Of a DNA stretch of 64,000 nucleotides, positions 60,212 to 64,000 are shown in pieces (the first letter of the stretch is position 1; every line of letters starts with the position of its first letter). The notes below the pieces were generated by a model. It was not told the DNA's origin. It did no database searches and saw nothing but the letters and a program-made list of their open reading frames with translations. Made by a program: the position numbers and the translations under genes. Origin of the DNA: an uncultured Oscillospiraceae bacterium (GTDB lineage Bacteria; Bacillota; Clostridia; Oscillospirales; Oscillospiraceae); the NCBI GenBank assembly GCA_934589835.1, contig CAKTOK010000001.1, positions 62,001 to 126,000 on the forward strand, in the 5' to 3' direction.

Positions 60212-61771
60212 TCAATCCGCCTCCAGATCCTCCAGCACTTCAATGCCGGTTTTTGCTTCAGGTTTGCTGTCGCCATGCTTCACCATGAGCATGGTGACAA
60301 AGGCCAGCGCCGTGAACACGGCGGCGTAGGGGAACAGGACGTGCATCCCGAACTGGTCCATCAGCAGGCCGGACACCATGGGGGTGGCCACCTGCGCCGC
60401 CATGGAGGCGGTGTAGTAGAAGCCGGTGTATTTGCCCACGTCGCCGCCGGAGGCCAGCTCCACCACCATGGGGAAGGAGTTGACGTTGATGGTGGCCCAG
60501 CCGATGCCGGCCAGCGCGAACATGGCGTTCATCAGCATGGTGGGGCTGTCGGCGTTGAGGAAGGCAGCCACGGTGAAGGAGGTGGTGAGCATCACCACGC
60601 CCGCCAGAATGGTCTTCTTGCGGCCCACCTTGCTGGCGATAAAGCCCACGGGCAGATAGGCCACGATGGCGGCGGCCTGCGCGATGATGAGGGTCAGGTT
60701 GTAGTCCTTGTGCAGGATATTGCTGGCATAGACGGAGTATTTGCTGGTGACGGCGTTGTAGCCGAAGAACCACAGCACAATGCTGAGCAGGATGAAGATG
60801 AGGCTCCTGACCTCATCGGCGGACAGCTTGCGGCTGGCGGTGGGGTCGTCGGCCTCGGACTGCTCCTCCAGTCCGGCGGACACGGCCTCACGCTGCATCT
60901 CCGCAGCCCACTCCGTCTCCCGCACGGTGAGCAGGAAGATCACCAGCGCCGCCAGCATCAGCGCGGCGATGACGCCGAAATAGCCGGTGTAGCTCATGAG
61001 GCTGTTGCGGATGGAGGAGGTGGCGAACACCATGCCCAGCGCCAGCACCAGAATACCGCCGGCGGAGCCCATGAGGTTGATGACGGCGTTGGCCTTGGAG
61101 CGCAGAGGCTTCAGCGTCACGTCAGGCATCAGGGCCACGGCGGGGGAGCGGAACGTGGCCATGGACACGAGGATGATGAGCAGCAGCACCACGAAGAAGA
61201 TCAGCGTGGAGGGATGCTCCGCCGTCATCTGCCAGGCGCAGGCCTGACGGGCGGGCACCACATAGTTGGTGTAATCGGGGTTGGTGACGGCAGTCTCCCC
61301 CTCGGTGAGCTGGCTGCGGATGGCGGTGAACTCCGACTCGGTGAATTTCTGGCCCAAAATGAACTTCTCGCCGGCGGGGGTCAGCAGCGTGGCGTCCTTC
61401 TCCTCCCGATAGATGACGGTGAGGGCGGCGGGGTCGTCGATGGCGGACACATCCCGCAGGTTCTTCAGCTGGGCGTTGTCCACGAAGGACAGGCATACCA
61501 GCGCCACGGCGGCAACGAGGGTGCCGATGACGATGAAGGGCGTGCGGCGGCCGTGACGGCTGGTGCATTTGTCGGAGATGTGGCCGAACAGGGGCAGCAG
61601 AACCAGCGCCAGCACGTTGTCCAGCGCCATGATGACGCCGGACCAGGTCTGGCTCATGCCGAACTTGTTGGTCAGGATCAGGGGAATGGTGTTGTCATAG
61701 GCCTGCCAGAAGGCGCAGATGAGAAAGAAGGCAAAGCCGACCATGACCGTGCGTTTGTAGTTCAGTTTCAT
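60212..61771 (-). CDS. MFS transporter (GPH/SLC45-like)
   Basis: A 519-residue transporter with about 12 helices. SQTWSGVIMALDNVLALVLLPLFGHISDKCTSRHGRRTPFI includes the MFS loop 2-3 motif typical of sodium- or proton-linked sugar carriers. A hydrophilic insertion (about 100-175) lies between the early helices, with a second charged loop near 290-320. The substrate is unknown, perhaps a sugar. It overlaps the HAD gene start by 4 bp, so GDPD, transporter and phosphatase form one unit. Confidence 0.85.
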   Translation of the reverse strand: MKLNYKRTVMVGFAFFLICAFWQAYDNTIPLILTNKFGMSQTWSGVIMALDNVLALVLLPLFGHISDKCTSRHGRRTPFIVIGTLVAAVALVCLSFVDNAQLKNLRDVSAIDDPAALTVIYREEKDATLLTPAGEKFILGQKFTESEFTAIRSQLTEGETAVTNPDYTNYVVPARQACAWQMTAEHPSTLIFFVVLLLIILVSMATFRSPAVALMPDVTLKPLRSKANAVINLMGSAGGILVLALGMVFATSSIRNSLMSYTGYFGVIAALMLAALVIFLLTVRETEWAAEMQREAVSAGLEEQSEADDPTASRKLSADEVRSLIFILLSIVLWFFGYNAVTSKYSVYASNILHKDYNLTLIIAQAAAIVAYLPVGFIASKVGRKKTILAGVVMLTTSFTVAAFLNADSPTMLMNAMFALAGIGWATINVNSFPMVVELASGGDVGKYTGFYYTASMAAQVATPMVSGLLMDQFGMHVLFPYAAVFTALAFVTMLMVKHGDSKPEAKTGIEVLEDLEAD

Positions 61772-62565
61772 AGCGTTTCCTCCAGTTGGCGGTATAGTGC
61801 CGCAATATCAGAAAAGATCCAGGTGGGGCGGATGCCGTATCGGGCGATGTCGGCCTCCGTGCTCTCACCGGACAGAACGAGGATGCTGTCGATGCCGGCG
61901 TTGACGCCGCAGGCTACGTCGGTGTAGAGCCGGTCACCGATGATGACGGCCTGCTCCGGCGCAAAGCCGGTGCGCCGCAGGGCCAGCTCCGCCATGGCGG
62001 GCTGCGGCTTCCCCAGAAACAGCGGCTCCCGGCCGGTGGCGGCGGTCAGCATCCGGCAGACGCTGCCGCAGTCGGGGACGGAGCCGTACCACGTGGGGCA
62101 GACCCAGTCGGGATTGGTGGCCAGCCATGTGACGCCGCGGTTCAGCAGAATGCAGGCGTCCTCCAGCTTCCGGAACGTCAGCTCCCGATCAAAGCCGCAC
62201 AGCAGAATGTCGATATCGTCCTCCAGCCGGTCGGTGACGGGGATGCCGGCATCCGCCAGCTGGCCGTAGAACGAGCGGGTGCCGAAGACGTAGCACTTCT
62301 CGCCGGTGTGACAGCGGCGAAGATGGTCAATGGCCGCGTCCACAGAGGTCAGATAGTCCGTGGGGACGGAGGAAATGCCCATGCCGGAGAGCTTTTCGAG
62401 ATAGCCCTCCACACCGCGGGAGGAGTTGTTGGTCAGGAACAGATACCGGCCGCCGATGCGGCGGATATAGGACAGGAACTCCGGCACCTTCTCGAAAAGC
62501 CGGTCGTCCAGATAGAGCGTGCCGTCCATGTCCAGCAGGAACAGCCGCTTGTCCGTCAGCGGCAC
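61768..62565 (-). CDS. HAD-IIA family phosphatase (NagD/AraL-like)
   Basis: A 265-residue phosphatase. Motif I is LFLLDMDGTLYLDD, motif II FLTNNSSRG, and the motif III/IV region GKPQPAMAELALRRTGF then IIGDRLYTDVACG. The cap region places it in the NagD/4-nitrophenyl phosphatase group; members act on sugar phosphates or glycerol phosphates. The start is GTG at 62565 after GGAGGGAGG; an ATG 36 bases upstream has no RBS. Confidence 0.88.
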   Translation of the reverse strand: MPLTDKRLFLLDMDGTLYLDDRLFEKVPEFLSYIRRIGGRYLFLTNNSSRGVEGYLEKLSGMGISSVPTDYLTSVDAAIDHLRRCHTGEKCYVFGTRSFYGQLADAGIPVTDRLEDDIDILLCGFDRELTFRKLEDACILLNRGVTWLATNPDWVCPTWYGSVPDCGSVCRMLTAATGREPLFLGKPQPAMAELALRRTGFAPEQAVIIGDRLYTDVACGVNAGIDSILVLSGESTEADIARYGIRPTWIFSDIAALYRQLEETL

Positions 62566-62893
62566 AGTGCAGCGCCTCCCTCCGTTTGACGATACTTGCA
62601 TAACTTACAGAATACCACAAAGACCGGAGGCTGACAAGCGCGGACGCGAAAAGAAGTGAAATTTTTCACGGAACGGCGGGCGAGACGGGAGGAGAAATGG
62701 TCCATGACGTTAATGCTGTATAAATTTTACAATTTTGTCGGAAAAAGTCACGTAAAATATAGAAAATATCGACAGAAAACCCTTGCATACGATGTCTCAT
62801 TGTGCTAATTTTGATAACGGGCCACCGAGAATTGTTGGATTACCGTGAACCGGTGGTCCAAAAGCGACTCGAAAAAAAGGACGGGAGAAGGAA
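62566..62893 (+). promoter_or_regulatory. A/T-rich control region of spo0A with 0A-box-like sites
   Basis: 328 bp with a marked fall in GC at 62700-62820. TGTCGGA (62736-62742) and, on the other strand, TGTCGAT (62774-62768) resemble the 0A box TGTCGAA. A possible sigma-A promoter is TTGCAT (62783-62788), 17 bp, TAATTT (62806-62811). A sigma-H promoter was looked for but no convincing one was found. Confidence 0.55.
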
Positions 62894-63646
62894 ATGGATA
62901 CCAAAACAAGCGTGCTGCTCGCGGATGCGAGCGGGGACTTCCGGCTATTGCTGCGGGAAGCTCTGGAGGGAACAGGAGAATTTCAGGTCGTTGGCGAAAC
63001 AGGAGACGGCGGACAGGTGGCGGCGCTGGTGGAGCAGACCCATCCGCAGGTGCTGCTGCTGGACACGATGCTGCCGGTGCTGGACGGTATGGGGGTGCTG
63101 CGGCAGCTCCGTCAGAGGGAGGAGCCGCCCCGCACCATCGTGCTGTCGGCGTTCTACAACGACCGCATGGTGGCGGAGGCCGTGCATCTGGGGGCGTATC
63201 TCTTTCTGCCCAAGCCGGTGAACGAATCCTCCCTGATGGAGCACATCCGGCGGGCGGTGTCGCCGCCGCAGGAGCGGGAGCCGGCGCCCCAGCTGGAGGG
63301 CATGGTGACCGCCATCATCCATGAGATCGGCGTGCCGGCCCACATCAAGGGCTATCAGTACCTGCGGGAGGCCATTATCATCACGGTGGGCGATATGGAG
63401 GTCATCAACGCCGTGACGAAGGTGCTGTATCCCGAGGTAGCCAAGCGCTTCAGCACCACGCCCAGCCGGGTGGAGAGGGCCATCCGGCACGCCATCGAGG
63501 TGGCGTGGGACCGCGGGGATCTGGAGACCTTGCAGAAATACTTCGGGTACACGGTGAACTCTGCCAAGGGAAAGCCCACCAACAGCGAGTTCATCGCCAT
63601 GATCGCCGACCGGCTCCAGCTGAAGCTGAAGAAGCGGCAGGCGTAG
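62894..63646 (+). CDS. spo0A: Sporulation master regulator Spo0A
   Basis: Phosphorylated response regulator that starts sporulation. The 250-residue protein has a receiver domain (1-120) with phosphoacceptor D57 (LLLDTMLP), switch Ser in VLSAF, and Lys in LPKPV. One residue of the N-terminal acidic pair is replaced (D11-A12 in LLADASGD). The Spo0A DNA-binding domain (140-250) is near-canonical: [20 protein letters not shown], then [17 protein letters not shown], and [19 protein letters not shown]. The ATG at 62894 follows GGGAGAAGG. Confidence 0.97.
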   Translation: MDTKTSVLLADASGDFRLLLREALEGTGEFQVVGETGDGGQVAALVEQTHPQVLLLDTMLPVLDGMGVLRQLRQREEPPRTIVLSAFYNDRMVAEAVHLGAYLFLPKPVNESSLMEHIRRAVSPPQEREPAPQLEGMVTAIIHEIGVPAHIKGYQYLREAIIITVGDMEVINAVTKVLYPEVAKRFSTTPSRVERAIRHAIEVAWDRGDLETLQKYFGYTVNSAKGKPTNSEFIAMIADRLQLKLKKRQA

Positions 63647-63651
63647 AGGGG

Positions 63652-63690
63652 AAAAGGGAGGACGTACCGGCGGTACGTCCTCCCTTTTTT
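63652..63690. terminator. Bidirectional terminator between spo0A and copZ
   Basis: AAAAGGGAGGACGTACCG-G-CGGTACGTCCTCCCTTTT. Confidence 0.92.
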
Positions 63691-63704
63691 CATGATGCGG
63701 CAGG

Positions 63705-63908
63705 TCAGCGGATGTCCGTGACCTGATAGCCTGCGTCGGCCACAGCCTTTTTCAGAGCCTCGTCGCTGACGTCGCCGGTGACGACGGCGGTCTTGCCGGC
63801 AAGGTCTACGGTGACGCTGCCCACGCCGTCCAGCGCGTTCAGGGCCTTTTCCACATGGGCCGCGCAGTGGGCGCACATCATGCCCTCGATGGTCAGAGTC
63901 TTTTTCAT
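63705..63908 (-). CDS. copZ: Heavy-metal-associated (CopZ-like) protein
   Basis: A 67-residue HMA-fold metallochaperone. The metal motif is GMMCAHCAAH (CxxC), followed by the usual ALNALDGVGSVTVDLAGKTAVV and C-terminal AGYQVTDI. Probably carries copper to a P-type ATPase encoded outside the window. AGGAGG precedes the ATG at 63908. Confidence 0.93.
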   Translation of the reverse strand: MKKTLTIEGMMCAHCAAHVEKALNALDGVGSVTVDLAGKTAVVTGDVSDEALKKAVADAGYQVTDIR

Positions 63909-63956
63909 GGCGGTTTCCTCCTGCTGCGCCGCGGGAGCGGCGGTAGTTACGCGTCT

Positions 63957-63985
63957 ATTGTCCGTCATGGCGGCGGAATTGTCAA
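63957..63985 (-). promoter_or_regulatory. Promoter of copZ
   Basis: Minus strand TTGACA (63985-63980), 17-bp spacer, GACAAT (63962-63957). Confidence 0.7.
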
Positions 63986-64000
63986 GAGCGGCGGCCTTCA

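Overview
The window is a 64 kb stretch of a high-GC, spore-forming Clostridia-type Firmicute chromosome. Evidence: a Spo0A regulator, SpoIVB and SpoVAF sporulation proteins, a ctsR-mcsA-clpC operon, RNase Y, a tryptophan T-box leader, a DAP-type MurE and AGGAGG-type ribosome binding sites. The GC-rich codon use and the gene families are typical of the Oscillospiraceae/Flavonifractor-like gut clostridia; that placement is an inference. No rRNA, tRNA or CRISPR array was seen.

Layout. 1-5 kb: end of a radical SAM gene, a T-box controlled trpS-trpB2 operon, and proS. 5-10.5 kb: uracil-DNA glycosylase, a membrane protein, an alpha/beta hydrolase, glycerol kinase, a zinc-ribbon protein, a lipoprotein and RidA. 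10.6-14.2 kb: the clpC-mcsA-ctsR stress operon (no mcsB) with CtsR boxes. 14.3-17.3 kb: a large unknown membrane protein and an RlmI-like methyltransferase. 17.36-20.33 kb: the most unusual region, two head-to-tail copies of a 1461-bp unit bounded by three copies of a 43-bp direct repeat. Each unit carries only a small ribbon-helix-helix-like protein, an HNH endonuclease and about 480 bp of very GC-rich, hairpin-dense DNA; no recombinase is visible. The 43-bp repeat contains the promoter of the neighbouring rlmI-like gene. 20.4-27.6 kb: cell-wall amidase, rny, amidase-like lipoprotein, ymdB, YbaK-like deacylase, SbcD-like nuclease, asparaginase. 27.7-30.5 kb: spoVAF, spoIVB and a small Cys-rich protein. 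30.7-36 kb: Asp23/FakA-like pair, minimal sufCB iron-sulfur assembly pair, ferritin-like and HD proteins. 36-43.8 kb: a cobalamin lower-ligand and nucleotide-loop cluster (cobC, cobU-like, cobS, cobU, cobT, TIM-barrel protein) divergent from an ECF transporter whose two ATPases and S component are fused in one 880-residue protein. 43.9-57.4 kb: a low-GC GNAT gene, then the division and cell wall cluster mraZ-rsmH-ftsL-pbpB-murE-mraY-ftsW-murG-murA-ftsQ-ftsZ, lacking murF, murD and ftsA. 57.7-64 kb: a coiled-coil protein, coaD, rsmD, GDPD, an MFS transporter, a HAD phosphatase, spo0A and copZ.

Most of the window is ordinary core genome. The candidate undescribed system is the tandem HNH/ribbon-helix-helix element at 17.4-20.3 kb. 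Its ends, repeats, palindromes and promoter capture suggest a small, recombinase-less mobile element, but its mobility is an inference that needs comparison with empty sites in related genomes.
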